Position numbers and translations under genes: made by a program. From Chloroflexota bacterium (GTDB lineage Bacteria > Chloroflexota > Dehalococcoidia > Lucifugimonadales > Lucifugimonadaceae), in assembly GCA_002714425.1 (NCBI GenBank), contig PAXI01000016.1:33898-97897 (forward strand): DNA of 64,000 bases, in the 5' to 3' direction. Positions 9,931 to 19,586 of this stretch are shown here, one piece after another. The first letter of the stretch is position 1. Every line of letters begins with the position of its first letter. The notes beneath the pieces are model-generated. The model was not told where the DNA came from and did not search any database. It was given only the letters and a program-made list of their open reading frames with translations.

Positions 9931-10812
9931 ATGCCTTCGAAAATCTCAAATTTATCAATTAATAATAATGACCGTGTAATGGTTTATATTGATGGAAGTA
10001 ATTTATATCATGTTCTTTCTCAAAATTGCGGTAGGCATGATTTACAGTTCGATAAATTTTCTACAAAACTTGCTAATGGAAGATCTCTGAGAAGGACTTA
10101 TTATTATAATGTTAGGCAGGATAATGAAACCTCTGCAAATATGGTGCAAGATCAAAAAAAATTTTTAGATTCTATGTATGAAACACCTTTTATAGAAGTC
10201 AGATTAGGTATATGGAAGCAAAGAGGTGACACCTTAGTAGAAAAGGGAGTAGATGTGATGTTAGCAACTGATTTAGTTGCTCATGCATATCAGGATCATT
10301 ATGATACAGCTATAGTAGTCAGTGGTGATGCAGATTTTTATCCTGCTTTACAAGCCGTTAAAGATACAGGAAAACATATTGAAGTTGCGGCTTTTGACAG
10401 TAATCTTTCTACTGAATCTAGTAGAGTTGCCGACTATTCTTTAAGACTAAATAAAACATTTTTTACTGGTTTGTGGATGACCAGATCGAAAGCTAGGATT
10501 AGAGCTGCGGCAACATCTAGAAGATCTAAAGTAACTGACGAGGCTGCTTCACCAAATGGTGAAGATAAAGCATTGACTAAATCAACAAGATCAACAAGAG
10601 TTTCATCAATTTCAAAAAAATCTTATGGAAACAAAAACTCTTCAATTACAAAAACTCCTATCAGGAGAACACCAACTAGAAGAAAAATAGGTGGTAGTTC
10701 TTCTTCTCAAGAGGACAGTACTCCTAAGCCTCCTGAACTAAGAAAAAAAATTAATGTTGATACGAAAGAGGATGATAAAACATCAGGTTGGTTGGGCAAG
10801 ATTGGGTTATAA
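9931..10812 (+). CDS. NYN-domain (LabA-like) putative ribonuclease with basic tail
   Basis: A 293-residue protein. Residues 14-160 form a NYN/PIN-like domain with the acidic metal-binding set: Asp21 and Asn24 in YIDGSN, Asp108 and Asp114 in KGVDVMLATDLV, Asp133 and Asp135 in VSGDADFYPAL. NYN domains cut RNA with Mg2+. From about residue 165 to 285 the chain is low-complexity, rich in Arg, Lys, Ser and Thr (RRTPTRRKIGGSSSSQ), likely disordered and suited to binding nucleic acid. It stands alone, flanked by convergent genes. The RNA target is unknown. No clear ribosome site precedes the ATG. Confidence 0.88.
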   Translation: MPSKISNLSINNNDRVMVYIDGSNLYHVLSQNCGRHDLQFDKFSTKLANGRSLRRTYYYNVRQDNETSANMVQDQKKFLDSMYETPFIEVRLGIWKQRGDTLVEKGVDVMLATDLVAHAYQDHYDTAIVVSGDADFYPALQAVKDTGKHIEVAAFDSNLSTESSRVADYSLRLNKTFFTGLWMTRSKARIRAAATSRRSKVTDEAASPNGEDKALTKSTRSTRVSSISKKSYGNKNSSITKTPIRRTPTRRKIGGSSSSQEDSTPKPPELRKKINVDTKEDDKTSGWLGKIGL

Positions 10813-10816
10813 TAAA

Positions 10817-11839
10817 TTACCAGTCTGAATCTATAAATTTATCTAAGTTCTTAGTTAGCCTAGTTTGCTCTGAACCATCTATTAACATTGAGTAAAGATC
10901 AAGAATATTCTCGTTTTCAGATGAAAAAATTATATTAGAATTTTTATTATTCCATCTCGGATTAACATCATTTACTCTGTTAAATGTTAGTTGTTTAACT
11001 AAACTATTTTTTATTTCGATCTTAAAAATTTCATTCATTTTTGACTGTTTTTCTTTTTTTGAAAAAATAATATTTTTACTGTCACTAGCCCAATCATAAT
11101 CTATTTTATTCATATTTTCTTTTAATAATATTACTTCTTTCTCACCATGAATATTTGTGTAAACTAAGTCGAAACTACCTAAAGTATTTTTTCGCATAAA
11201 TGCAATCCATTTTCCATTGGGAGACCATTTTGGAGAATAGTCATCTTTTTCTGTAATCGTAAATTCATCAACTCCATTTATACTCTTTCTCATAACACCT
11301 TTATTATTTGTATCTTCTACGGTATATAATAACCATTTTCCGTCAGGAGACCAGTCGCCAATAAAAGCTTTACTATAAGGTAAATTCAATATCTCTTTTG
11401 AGTTTTTTTCTAGATTAATTATTATTATATTTAATTTTTGATTTCTATTTATTTCAGCAGCTATTTTTTTAGAATCAGGCGACCATAAAAAATTATTCAC
11501 CTTTATATCTGAATCTAAGATTTCTTTTTTTGACTTACCGTTAGAATCCATTATCCAAAGAGTGCTTGTACCATTTATATCAGATAAATACGCAATAGTT
11601 TTTTTATCTGGAGACCAGGTTGGCTTAGTTTCGGAAGACTTATCTGTTGTTAGTTGAGTCAACTCTCCACCAAGGCTACTCAGTTTATAAATGTCAACAT
11701 TCTGATTTCTTGAAATAGAAAATACTATTGGGAAAATATTTAATTTTTGATTATTTTGGGTGCTACACCCAAAAAAGAGAGAACTAAAAATTACAAAAAT
11801 TGTAAATATATGTATTTTGTTAAGGTTTGATATTACCAT
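10817..11839 (-). CDS. TolB-like beta-propeller lipoprotein
   Basis: A 340-residue exported lipoprotein. The N-terminus has a hydrophobic signal and a lipobox ending at Cys25 (SLFFGCS). The rest repeats the PD40/TolB motif: KPTWSPDKKTIAYLSD, NNFLWSPDSKKIAAE, GDWSPDGKWLLYT, PKWSPNGKWIAFM, YDWASDSKNIIFS and NPRWNNKNSNIIFSS, so six blades. It probably sits on the outside of the cytoplasmic membrane as a binding or scaffold protein. No tolA, tolQ, tolR or pal neighbour is present, so a role in the Tol system is not implied. It converges with the NYN gene and diverges from the peptidase gene. Confidence 0.87.
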   Translation of the reverse strand: MVISNLNKIHIFTIFVIFSSLFFGCSTQNNQKLNIFPIVFSISRNQNVDIYKLSSLGGELTQLTTDKSSETKPTWSPDKKTIAYLSDINGTSTLWIMDSNGKSKKEILDSDIKVNNFLWSPDSKKIAAEINRNQKLNIIIINLEKNSKEILNLPYSKAFIGDWSPDGKWLLYTVEDTNNKGVMRKSINGVDEFTITEKDDYSPKWSPNGKWIAFMRKNTLGSFDLVYTNIHGEKEVILLKENMNKIDYDWASDSKNIIFSKKEKQSKMNEIFKIEIKNSLVKQLTFNRVNDVNPRWNNKNSNIIFSSENENILDLYSMLIDGSEQTRLTKNLDKFIDSDW

Positions 11840-11906
11840 AATATAATTATTTCATATAATTTAACTTATTATATTGAAATCTGGAAATTATCGTTACGGA
11901 GAAATA

Positions 11907-13268
11907 ATGTCAAGTTTGCAAAGTTTAATTGATCAAGTGGATGATTCTATTAACGAAATAATCCATATGAACCAAGAATTAATAAAAATACCTTCAATCA
12001 ATACAGGCTACATGCCTACAGGAAATGAAACTCTTGTTGCTGAATTTTTACGAGATTCCTTACTTGACGATGGTATTTCATCAAACCTAATAGGGAGAGA
12101 CCCAAAAAGAAAAAATTTTATCTCTGATTATCCAAGCATATCTGATAAAACTAAACTCATGTTTATGTCTCATACTGATGTGGTACCAGTTGAAAATGAG
12201 GAAAAATGGAAATTTGATCCATTTTCTGGGACTATACATGAAGGAAGAGTATACGGTAGAGGCTCTAATGACTGTAAAGCACTGTTAACAACTCAAATGA
12301 TGGCATTTAAAATCTTGAAAAGAAATAATATTACACTGGACTACGGACTAAAATTAGTAAGTGGAGCTGATGAGGAACATGGAGGCAAATGGGGCTTTCG
12401 CTGGCTTGCAGAAAAACATCCAGAATTAATTACTTCAGACTACGCTATCAATGAGGGTGGAAGTGTATCAATTCAAGCTGATAATAAATTAATTTTATCA
12501 ATAGGAGTGGGCGAAAAAGGAAGATTAGAATTAAAATTTAAGATTAAAGGAGAAAGTGGGCATGCTTCAACTCCTTGGATGGGGAAAAATGCTAGTTTTC
12601 AACTCGGCAAATTATTAAAAAATTTAGAGGACTATAAACCTGAAATAATTACTACGCTTCCATTCTTTAGCCATTTACATAATTTTGGTATTGAGGAAAA
12701 GATAGATTCGAGTAATTTTGATAAATTAATTGATAGATTAGATAAATCTTATCCCTTAGTTTCCTCATTAAGTAAAGCATTGTCACAGATGCTTATTACA
12801 CCAACCATGGTTCAAGGTGGAATTAAGTCTAACAGTATTCCTGAAGAAATAATCTTAACATGTGATATTAGAAATCTACCTTTCCAAAAAATTGATTATA
12901 TTATATCCGAGATTGAAAAAATTTCCCAAGATATAGATGGATTAACATATGATTTAGAATATATGTCAGACCCTAATGAATCTAAATTTGATTCAGCTTT
13001 AGCCGATGCGATTATTGAATCACAATCAATAATACAAAATAACAAAGAAATAAAATGGATTCCTTTACACAGCCCAGGATTTACTGATTCTACCTATACA
13101 AGGAGATTAGGCATAACAACTTACGGATTTTACGGTTCTGATCCACAAGATGATGCTACTTTGAATAATATTCATGGAACTAATGAATCAATTGGAATAG
13201 CATCTCTTATATCTGGTACTAAGAGTATGCTTGCTATAGCCTATATAATGTGTATGAATAAATTATGA
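11907..13268 (+). CDS. M20-family metallopeptidase/deacylase (ArgE/DapE/aminoacylase type)
   Basis: A 453-residue two-zinc hydrolase that probably removes an acyl or amino-acid group from a small molecule. Ligands and catalytic residues are visible: His89 in MSHTDVVP, bridging Asp122 in GRGSNDCK, catalytic Glu156 and ligand Glu157 in GADEEHGG, Glu183 in INEGG, and the last His in NIHGTNES. A dimerisation domain lies in the middle (about 205-325, [13 protein letters not shown]). The ATG at 11907 has GGAG five bases before it; an upstream in-frame TTG is rejected. It overlaps the convergent ilvD gene by 6 nt. The substrate cannot be told from sequence. Confidence 0.88.
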   Translation: MSSLQSLIDQVDDSINEIIHMNQELIKIPSINTGYMPTGNETLVAEFLRDSLLDDGISSNLIGRDPKRKNFISDYPSISDKTKLMFMSHTDVVPVENEEKWKFDPFSGTIHEGRVYGRGSNDCKALLTTQMMAFKILKRNNITLDYGLKLVSGADEEHGGKWGFRWLAEKHPELITSDYAINEGGSVSIQADNKLILSIGVGEKGRLELKFKIKGESGHASTPWMGKNASFQLGKLLKNLEDYKPEIITTLPFFSHLHNFGIEEKIDSSNFDKLIDRLDKSYPLVSSLSKALSQMLITPTMVQGGIKSNSIPEEIILTCDIRNLPFQKIDYIISEIEKISQDIDGLTYDLEYMSDPNESKFDSALADAIIESQSIIQNNKEIKWIPLHSPGFTDSTYTRRLGITTYGFYGSDPQDDATLNNIHGTNESIGIASLISGTKSMLAIAYIMCMNKL

Positions 13269-14987
13269 GGTTACCGCTCCAGTTGAAGCTGGTTTGACTA
13301 ATTTAATATACTTTCCTAATGTGCCTCTTTCGTATAAAGGTTTTCTTGGTTTCCAGTTTGATAGTCTATTTTTTATTTCTTCATCTGATATTTTCACATT
13401 AAGTTCAAATTTATCCAAATTAATTTCTATAACATCTCCATTATTAACTGCTGCAATAGGGCCTCCTACAGCGGCTTCAGGCCCTAAGTGCCCAATGATA
13501 GCACCAGTAGAACCTCCTGAAAATCTACCATCAGTTATAAGATAAACGCTTTCACTTAATCCTTGACCGACTAATGCGCCAGTTATTGATAGCATCTCTC
13601 TCATACCTGGTCCTCCTTTTGGCCCTTCATATCTTATAATTACCACATCGCCTGCTTTAATTTCTCTTCTTCGAAGTGCTTCCATAGCCTGCTCTTCTTG
13701 GTCAAAAACTTTTGCTGGGCCAGTAAATTTTTTCCCAAAATCATGACCTGCAACTTTAAGTACACATCCATCAGGAGCTAAATTGCCGAATAATGTGACT
13801 AAACCTCCTGTTTTTGAGATTGGATTTTCCATCAATCGGACAATATTATTTTCTTTATGATTTATATCAATATCCTTTAGGTTTTCTTTTATTGTTTTAC
13901 CAGTCACAGTCATTTCGTCCCCATGCAATAAACCAGCTTCTAGTAACCTTTTCATTACTAATTGGACTCCTCCCACCTTGTCTAGGTCAAACATTACATA
14001 TTGTCCTCCAGGCTTCATATCTGCAAGAAGGGGTGTTCTCATAGAAATATCATGAATTTCTTTTAGGGTTAGTTTTATGCCCATTTCATTTGCAATCGCA
14101 GGAAGATGTAAAGCCGTGTTTGTTGAACCACCCATTGCGACAACTAATGTTACGGCGTTTTCAAAGGCTTTTTTTGTTAAGATATCCGATGGTCTTATAT
14201 TTTTTCTAACTAGGTTCATTACCGCAATACCTGCTTGCCTGGAGGAATCTTTTTTTCTTTGATCGACTGCTGCTTCAGAAGCAGATCCAGGTAGACTTAA
14301 GCCTATAGCTTCCCCAATACTTGACATAGTATTGGCAGTAAACATCCCACCACAAGAGCCTGGGCCTGGGCATGCATGCATTTCTATATCTCTTAGTTGC
14401 TTATCGTTAATTTCTCCAGATTGTCTTTTCCCAACCGCTTCAAATGCACTAATAATAGTTAAATCTTGACCATTTAGATGCCCAGGTAAAATTGATCCAC
14501 CGTAAACGAATACGCTTGGGATATTTAGTCGTGCCATTGCCATCATTGCACCTGGAAGTGATTTATCACAGCCTGCTATTGCTACAACACCGTCATATCT
14601 TTCGGCAAAACATACAGTTTCAATTGAATCTGCAATTATTTCTCTTGAAACTAACGATCCTTTCATACCTTCTGTACCCATTGATATTGCATCTGAAACA
14701 GTTATAGTCCCAAATTCAAAAGGTGTGCCTTTTGAGGAAATAATACCATTCTTAACTTCATCTGCTAAAGGTTTAATTCCTGCATTACAGGGTGTGACTT
14801 CGTTATGTGTAGACGCTACACCGATAAATGGCGCATTTATGTCATCATCATTTAGGCCCATAGCTCTCATCATAGACCTATGAGGAGCTCTTGCTACTCC
14901 TTCCGTAGTTTCCCAACTTCTCCATTTACCCACCTGTCGCTTAAGTGATCTTTTTTGATTTAATTTACTAATCGAATTTTTTGTCAT
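13263..14987 (-). CDS. ilvD: Dihydroxy-acid dehydratase
   Basis: Dehydrates 2,3-dihydroxy-isovalerate and its methyl homologue to 2-keto acids in valine, isoleucine and leucine synthesis. At 574 residues it matches the family length. Iron-sulfur ligands are Cys67 (VTPCNAG), Cys140 (AGCDKS) and Cys212 in [11 protein letters not shown]; the C-terminal [19 protein letters not shown] segment holds active-site residues. Other ilv genes are absent here, so it is a lone copy apart from a possible acetolactate-synthase-like enzyme 35 kb away. No ribosome site precedes the ATG at 14987. Its end overlaps the M20 gene on the other strand. Confidence 0.96.
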   Translation of the reverse strand: MTKNSISKLNQKRSLKRQVGKWRSWETTEGVARAPHRSMMRAMGLNDDDINAPFIGVASTHNEVTPCNAGIKPLADEVKNGIISSKGTPFEFGTITVSDAISMGTEGMKGSLVSREIIADSIETVCFAERYDGVVAIAGCDKSLPGAMMAMARLNIPSVFVYGGSILPGHLNGQDLTIISAFEAVGKRQSGEINDKQLRDIEMHACPGPGSCGGMFTANTMSSIGEAIGLSLPGSASEAAVDQRKKDSSRQAGIAVMNLVRKNIRPSDILTKKAFENAVTLVVAMGGSTNTALHLPAIANEMGIKLTLKEIHDISMRTPLLADMKPGGQYVMFDLDKVGGVQLVMKRLLEAGLLHGDEMTVTGKTIKENLKDIDINHKENNIVRLMENPISKTGGLVTLFGNLAPDGCVLKVAGHDFGKKFTGPAKVFDQEEQAMEALRRREIKAGDVVIIRYEGPKGGPGMREMLSITGALVGQGLSESVYLITDGRFSGGSTGAIIGHLGPEAAVGGPIAAVNNGDVIEINLDKFELNVKISDEEIKNRLSNWKPRKPLYERGTLGKYIKLVKPASTGAVTS

Positions 14988-15065
14988 TTTATTTACAGTT
15001 TCTTAAATTTTTTTTGTTAATATTATATTATTATGTATTTTAAATTAAATAAAAGAAAGTAAGAA

Positions 15066-16163
15066 ATGAATAATTATTTACCTGAAAAAGGTACTCCTGT
15101 AAATGAATTAGATACACCATGTATTATCATTGATTTAGATATTGCTGAAAAAAATATTGCTACTTTACAGAACAATGCCAATGAATTAGGAATAGATGTT
15201 CGACCGCACGCCAAAACTCATAAAAGTCCCTACTGGGCCAAAAAGCAAATTGCAGCCGGTGCTATCGGTGTATGTTGTGCTAAATTAGCTGAAGCTGAAG
15301 TTCTAACTGAAGGTGGGATAGATAATATTCTGATAACCAATCAGATTATTGGAGAAACAAAAATTACAAGACTTGTGAAATTGGCAAAAAAAACTAATAT
15401 AATTGTTGCAGTAGAGAGTGAAAAAAATATAAATCAATTATCTGAAATCGCAAAAAATAATTCCGTTAAAATAGGTGTTATTGTCGAAATTAATGTTGGT
15501 ATGAACAGATGTGGAGTTTCTCCAGAAAAATCTGTTATTCTAGCTCAAGAAATAGAAAATTCAAAGTCATTAAATTTTCATGGAATAATGGGTTACGAGG
15601 GTCATGCTGTTGCAGTACGAGATCATGAATCTAGGGTACTTGAAACCCAAAAAGCTATGTCTGTATTAAACGATTCAGCAGATAAGATTAGGTCTATGGG
15701 AATTAATGTAGGCTTAGTTTCTGCATCTGGAACAGGAACTTATTCAATTTCAGGGAAAATACCCGGAATTACTGAAGTTCAGTGCGGTTCTTATATTTTT
15801 ATGGATGGAGATTACTTGAATGTTCTTGACGAATTTAAGTCTGCGCTAACAGTAATGTCTACCGTTATTTCAAAGTCAGAAGATAGAGTTGTTGCAGATT
15901 TTGGGCTGAAATCTATCTCAGTTGATAGAGGTATTGCTGAAATTATTTCAAATGAAAAACTCCAGATAAAAAAACATTCCGAAGAGCATACTGTAATTGA
16001 ATCAGAAAGTCAGGAAAAAATATCATTGGAAATAGGCGATAAAATTTTTGCTCTTCCTATGCATGGAGACACAACTATTAATCTACATGAAAATTTTTAT
16101 GGGATAAGGAAAGGGAAATTAGAAGAAGTAATACCAATAAGTGGTCGAGGGAAATTTTTATAA
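15066..16163 (+). CDS. D-threonine aldolase-like PLP enzyme (DSD1/alanine racemase fold)
   Basis: A 365-residue fold-type III PLP enzyme. The PLP lysine is Lys50 in RPHAKTHKSP; the C-terminal metal site reads His333-Gly-Asp335. In this family His-x-Asp binds Mn2+ in D-threonine aldolases, while D-serine dehydratases have His-x-Cys with Zn2+, so the aldolase class is favoured: retro-aldol cleavage of D-3-hydroxy-amino acids to glycine and an aldehyde. The start ATG at 15066 follows GAAAGTAAGA. It converges with the Nudix gene with a 6-nt overlap. Nothing nearby identifies the physiological substrate. Confidence 0.85.
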   Translation: MNNYLPEKGTPVNELDTPCIIIDLDIAEKNIATLQNNANELGIDVRPHAKTHKSPYWAKKQIAAGAIGVCCAKLAEAEVLTEGGIDNILITNQIIGETKITRLVKLAKKTNIIVAVESEKNINQLSEIAKNNSVKIGVIVEINVGMNRCGVSPEKSVILAQEIENSKSLNFHGIMGYEGHAVAVRDHESRVLETQKAMSVLNDSADKIRSMGINVGLVSASGTGTYSISGKIPGITEVQCGSYIFMDGDYLNVLDEFKSALTVMSTVISKSEDRVVADFGLKSISVDRGIAEIISNEKLQIKKHSEEHTVIESESQEKISLEIGDKIFALPMHGDTTINLHENFYGIRKGKLEEVIPISGRGKFL

Positions 16164-16709
16164 AGGAAAATATGATTCTGATCTTTCTTTGATGTGTTCT
16201 ATAGCCTTTATACCCAACATTTTTACATCTTCTGGTGGGGCCTTAAGATGTGGCTCATGCTCTTCAAGAGGAATATTAATATTCAAGGGTTCTAAATTTG
16301 TTAATTGTTGTATATCAACCCACCTCCATATATTTGTAAGTTTAGGCATTTTTTTTTCATCTTTTATATATAATGCAAAAAAATATATATGATCTATATG
16401 CTGGTGCTCGCCAATTTCTCGATCATAAACATTTTCTAACATGATGCTAAATGGTGCATAAACTTGTTCTAAATTACTTATGGTTAAAATTTCGTTAGTT
16501 GGCACAGGAAAAACAAAATCATTATATTTTTTATAATCAGAAGATAGTCCTGTTTCTTCATTGATTTCTCGGACAATTGCTTCTAATGGATCCTCGTTTT
16601 TTTCTATGTGACCCCCAGGTGGAAGCCATTCCCTTACCTTAGGATGGTAATGAAGTAAAATTTTTTCTCTATAGACTATAAACCCAGTTGCAGTATGATG
16701 CCTGATCAT
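16158..16709 (-). CDS. Nudix hydrolase
   Basis: A 183-residue pyrophosphohydrolase acting on a nucleoside-diphosphate-linked compound. The full Nudix box is present: Gly33, Glu39, Arg47-Glu48 and Glu51-Glu52 in REINEETGL, preceded by WLPPGGHIE. The gene begins directly after the stop of the 2-hydroxyacid dehydrogenase (TAA then ATG with no spacer), so the two are translationally coupled. The N-terminal line RHHTATGFIVY and the late HIDHIYFFALY segment are typical of broad Nudix proteins, and the substrate cannot be predicted. It converges on the D-threonine aldolase-like gene. Confidence 0.9.
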   Translation of the reverse strand: MIRHHTATGFIVYREKILLHYHPKVREWLPPGGHIEKNEDPLEAIVREINEETGLSSDYKKYNDFVFPVPTNEILTISNLEQVYAPFSIMLENVYDREIGEHQHIDHIYFFALYIKDEKKMPKLTNIWRWVDIQQLTNLEPLNINIPLEEHEPHLKAPPEDVKMLGIKAIEHIKERSESYFPL

Positions 16710-17693
16710 TTAGTGCCATTCACTTTTATTAACAGTATTTTTTAGATTTTTATTTTCTTGAAATCTTTTTATGTTTTCTCTCAAAATATCGTATCTTCTT
16801 TCATCTAAATATTTACCTCCGTGAGCGGCAATGTGTGGGGTAATTATTACATTGGGATATTTCCACAAATTACTATTGGAATCTAAAGGCTCTTTTTCAA
16901 AGACATCTAGAGCGGCTCCAGATATTATTTTATTCTTTATTGCTTGATCTAAATCATTTAAGGATGTTGTTTTCCCTCTTCCAATATTAATAAAAAATGA
17001 TGATTTTTTCATTTTACTAAAGAAGGAATAATTAAACATTCCTTCAGTTATTGGGTTATGAGGTATTGTTGAAACTATGAAGTCACCTTTATTAACTTGT
17101 TTCAATAAATCTTTTGATAAAAATATTTCGTCTAACCATTTAGAGGGATTTATTTTTTTTGCATCTATTCCAATCGTTTTCATTCCAATAGCTTTGCAAA
17201 TTCTTGCAGTTTCTAAACCAATTCCTCCCACACCAATAATTATTACGGATGATTCTGGTAAAAATATTTCATGTTGAGTTTCTTGTAATTGCTTCCAAAT
17301 TTTTTCATTTTGTTGATCTCTGTAAATGTGAGAATTTTTAGCAAAACTAAGAATGTAACTTAAAATTTGAATGGATATGTGATCATTATAAATTTCTTTA
17401 AAATTTGTAACAACTATAGGATGTTTTATTAACTCGTCAAAATAAAATCCTTCATCGGGAGCAGCTGCTGGAGCTTGTAACCATTTTATTTTTTGTGCTA
17501 CTGATAACAAATCATTATCCATTGTTCCATACGCAGCATCAGCATCAGAAATTTCTTCTAAAGCCTCTTCTTTATTTTTTGGAGAGTGAAATGTCCATTC
17601 TGTAAATAAATCAGATAATTTTCCCACCCAAATCTTAATACTATTGTTAGTTAGGAGGTTAGAATTTGGAATAAATACGAATTTTTTTTTCAT
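16710..17693 (-). CDS. D-isomer-specific 2-hydroxyacid dehydrogenase
   Basis: A 327-residue NAD(P)H-dependent 2-keto-acid reductase/2-hydroxy-acid dehydrogenase. The Rossmann motif is GVGGIGLETARIC, catalytic Arg is in NIGRGKTT (replacing the usual region around R234), Glu in DVFEKEPL and the proton-relay His in TPHIAAHGG, so all three catalytic residues are present. The ATG at 17693 has AAGGA about 8 nt upstream and is preferred to an in-frame TTG 14 codons earlier. It is divergent from the PAC2 gene and directly coupled to the Nudix gene. The closest functional class (glyoxylate/hydroxypyruvate reductase type) is a guess. Confidence 0.88.
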   Translation of the reverse strand: MKKKFVFIPNSNLLTNNSIKIWVGKLSDLFTEWTFHSPKNKEEALEEISDADAAYGTMDNDLLSVAQKIKWLQAPAAAPDEGFYFDELIKHPIVVTNFKEIYNDHISIQILSYILSFAKNSHIYRDQQNEKIWKQLQETQHEIFLPESSVIIIGVGGIGLETARICKAIGMKTIGIDAKKINPSKWLDEIFLSKDLLKQVNKGDFIVSTIPHNPITEGMFNYSFFSKMKKSSFFINIGRGKTTSLNDLDQAIKNKIISGAALDVFEKEPLDSNSNLWKYPNVIITPHIAAHGGKYLDERRYDILRENIKRFQENKNLKNTVNKSEWH

Positions 17694-17735
17694 AGAATTT
17701 TTCCTTGCGGTAATCAAATTTTTTCTTGATGACAA

Positions 17736-17765
17736 TTGTTAAACTATAATTTATACTTCTATAAT
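17736..17765 (+). promoter_or_regulatory. Probable promoter of the PAC2 gene
   Basis: TTGTTA at 17736-17741 and TATAAT at 17760-17765 with an 18-nt spacer. The predicted transcript would begin about 15 nt before the ATG at 17787, which has no ribosome site, so the mRNA is almost leaderless. A second TATAAT at 17745-17750 is also present. Confidence 0.5.
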
Positions 17766-17786
17766 AACTACTTTATATATTATTAT

Positions 17787-18683
17787 ATGCTAATTAAAGA
17801 TTTCGAAATATATAATTCAGAATTTAATATTACCAATCCTCATTGTATTGTTATCCTAAAACCATGGATAAATGTAGGTAATGTTGGACAAATTGTAATT
17901 AAGAGACTCTTCAAAGAGTTCATTGGGGTCAAAATAGGTAAACTGAGTAAGCCTAGTAAGTTCTACGACTACACGCGTTTTAGACCAACAGTATACTTAG
18001 ACTCAAAATCAGGGGATAGAAAATTTAAAATCCCTAACACTGAGTTATCATTAATTAATGCTTCGGGTCAGGATATACTTCTGCTTCAACTTTTAGAACC
18101 ACATTCTTTTGGAGAAGATTTCAATGATTCTATAATAGAGCTACTAGAGTATTTCAAGGTTAGTCGATATATACAGCTTGGAGGAATGTATGATTCTGTT
18201 CCTCACACAAGAGAGCTCATTGTTACAGGTAGCGCTAATAATTGGGATCCAAAACTAACTCAAAATATTTCATTTAGAAGATCAAACTATGAAGGACCTA
18301 CCTCGATTGTTTCACAAATTATTGAAAGAATAAAAAAAATACTCACTATTGAAACAATGTCACTTATGGTTCATCTGCCGCTATACTTGAAACTAGATGA
18401 TGATTTTGCAGGCGCTTCAAGATTACTAAAAGTAATTTCAGAAATATACAAAATTGACAATAAATTTTCAGAATATAATTTAGGTAAAAATCAATACGAA
18501 CAAGTGACTCCAGCCCTGTCTGACAATAATGAATTAAGAAATATGATTCAACGATTTGAAAAAGAGTTTGATTCTAGGAATGATGTTATAAATCTAGATT
18601 ACGATAGTGAAATATCATTACTTCCAGAAGTTGAACAATTTTTAAATGATATTTCAAATAATGATGATTTAGAAACTAAATAA
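17787..18683 (+). CDS. PAC2-family protein (proteasome-assembly-chaperone-like)
   Basis: About 298 residues. The N-terminal part, IVILKPWINVGNVGQIVIKRL followed by IQLGGMYDSVPHTRELIVTGSANN and the late SLMVHLPLYLKLDDDFAGASRLLKVI, is the layout of the PAC2 family, found in eukaryotic proteasome assembly chaperones, archaea, actinobacteria and chloroflexi. No proteasome gene is in the window. The tail after residue 230 is acidic. The ATG at 17787 is chosen rather than an in-frame TTG 17 codons upstream, which would add a hydrophobic Tyr-rich stretch that overlaps the promoter. Molecular function of bacterial members is unsettled. Confidence 0.8.
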   Translation: MLIKDFEIYNSEFNITNPHCIVILKPWINVGNVGQIVIKRLFKEFIGVKIGKLSKPSKFYDYTRFRPTVYLDSKSGDRKFKIPNTELSLINASGQDILLLQLLEPHSFGEDFNDSIIELLEYFKVSRYIQLGGMYDSVPHTRELIVTGSANNWDPKLTQNISFRRSNYEGPTSIVSQIIERIKKILTIETMSLMVHLPLYLKLDDDFAGASRLLKVISEIYKIDNKFSEYNLGKNQYEQVTPALSDNNELRNMIQRFEKEFDSRNDVINLDYDSEISLLPEVEQFLNDISNNDDLETK

Positions 18684-18691
18684 AATTATTA

Positions 18692-19477
18692 TTAATCGTC
18701 GTCTTTCCAGAATCTTTCTTCTAGGAATGTAAAATCTGTATTAGAAAATCTTTTTTCTACGTCTTCTATCATTTGAGGATGACCACAAGCATATATACAT
18801 GTTTCCTTAGGGTTTATCCCAAGTTTAGTAATATAATCTTCAACAAGATTATTAATTCTGCCTTTGGCTCCATTCCAATCACTATTTTTTGCTTCATCTG
18901 GCCTTGATACTGATGGATAAAAATGAATAAAATCATGTTCTTTAGAAAGTTGAGTTAATTCTTCATCGTACCCAAATTCATCAGAGTAACTTGCTCCTTC
19001 CAGGACATGAAATTGATAATCTTCTCTTTTTACATTTTCCATTTTTTCAGGTTCAGGCCAGTTTGTATCATTTAAGAATTTCCTAAGCATTGAAACATAT
19101 GGGACCACTCCTGTAACAGTTCCTACAAATATGTGATTTTTAAATTGAGGTTGTATTACAAATATACCTTTACCTCGTGGCCTTAATGTCATCTCGGCTC
19201 CAACACTCAATTCATGAAGTAAGGGAGTTAAGTTCCCATCTGGTGGAGGAACAACTTCGATAAATAGTTCGATATTTTTTTCATCGGGAGAGGAAACTAT
19301 TGAATATGGTCTCTCAATACCTCCTGTGCCTATAGTGCAGTATTGCCCTGGTTTAAAATTAAATGATTCTTCAGGTTCAAGCCAAAACTTTATTAAGTCA
19401 TGAGTAAGGTCTTCTCTTTTGACTAGTTTACAAGTAGTGAATTTACCTTTTATCTGTGGTTGAGATTCATTTTCCAT
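18692..19477 (-). CDS. Ferredoxin/flavodoxin-NADP reductase-type flavoprotein
   Basis: A 261-residue FAD/NAD(P) oxidoreductase that moves electrons between NAD(P)H and a ferredoxin-like carrier. The FAD-binding barrel shows RPYSIVSSP, and the nucleotide-binding half shows GTVTGVVPYVSML and the CGHPQMIEDV segment, with an aromatic-rich C-terminus EERFWKDDD. The ATG at 19477 has GGAG six bases upstream; 19 further in-frame codons upstream lack support. No ferredoxin gene is adjacent. It is divergent from the FAD oxidoreductase, with about 110 nt between the starts, so the two may share a control region. Confidence 0.88.
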   Translation of the reverse strand: MENESQPQIKGKFTTCKLVKREDLTHDLIKFWLEPEESFNFKPGQYCTIGTGGIERPYSIVSSPDEKNIELFIEVVPPPDGNLTPLLHELSVGAEMTLRPRGKGIFVIQPQFKNHIFVGTVTGVVPYVSMLRKFLNDTNWPEPEKMENVKREDYQFHVLEGASYSDEFGYDEELTQLSKEHDFIHFYPSVSRPDEAKNSDWNGAKGRINNLVEDYITKLGINPKETCIYACGHPQMIEDVEKRFSNTDFTFLEERFWKDDD

Positions 19478-19586
19478 TTTCTTCTCCGAATTAGTATTTA
19501 TTATAAATAGAATATCAAATTTTTTTATATTCATCTTTTTTTTTAAATGAATTATAATTAATTCATAAGCAATTTTGGAGTAAATT

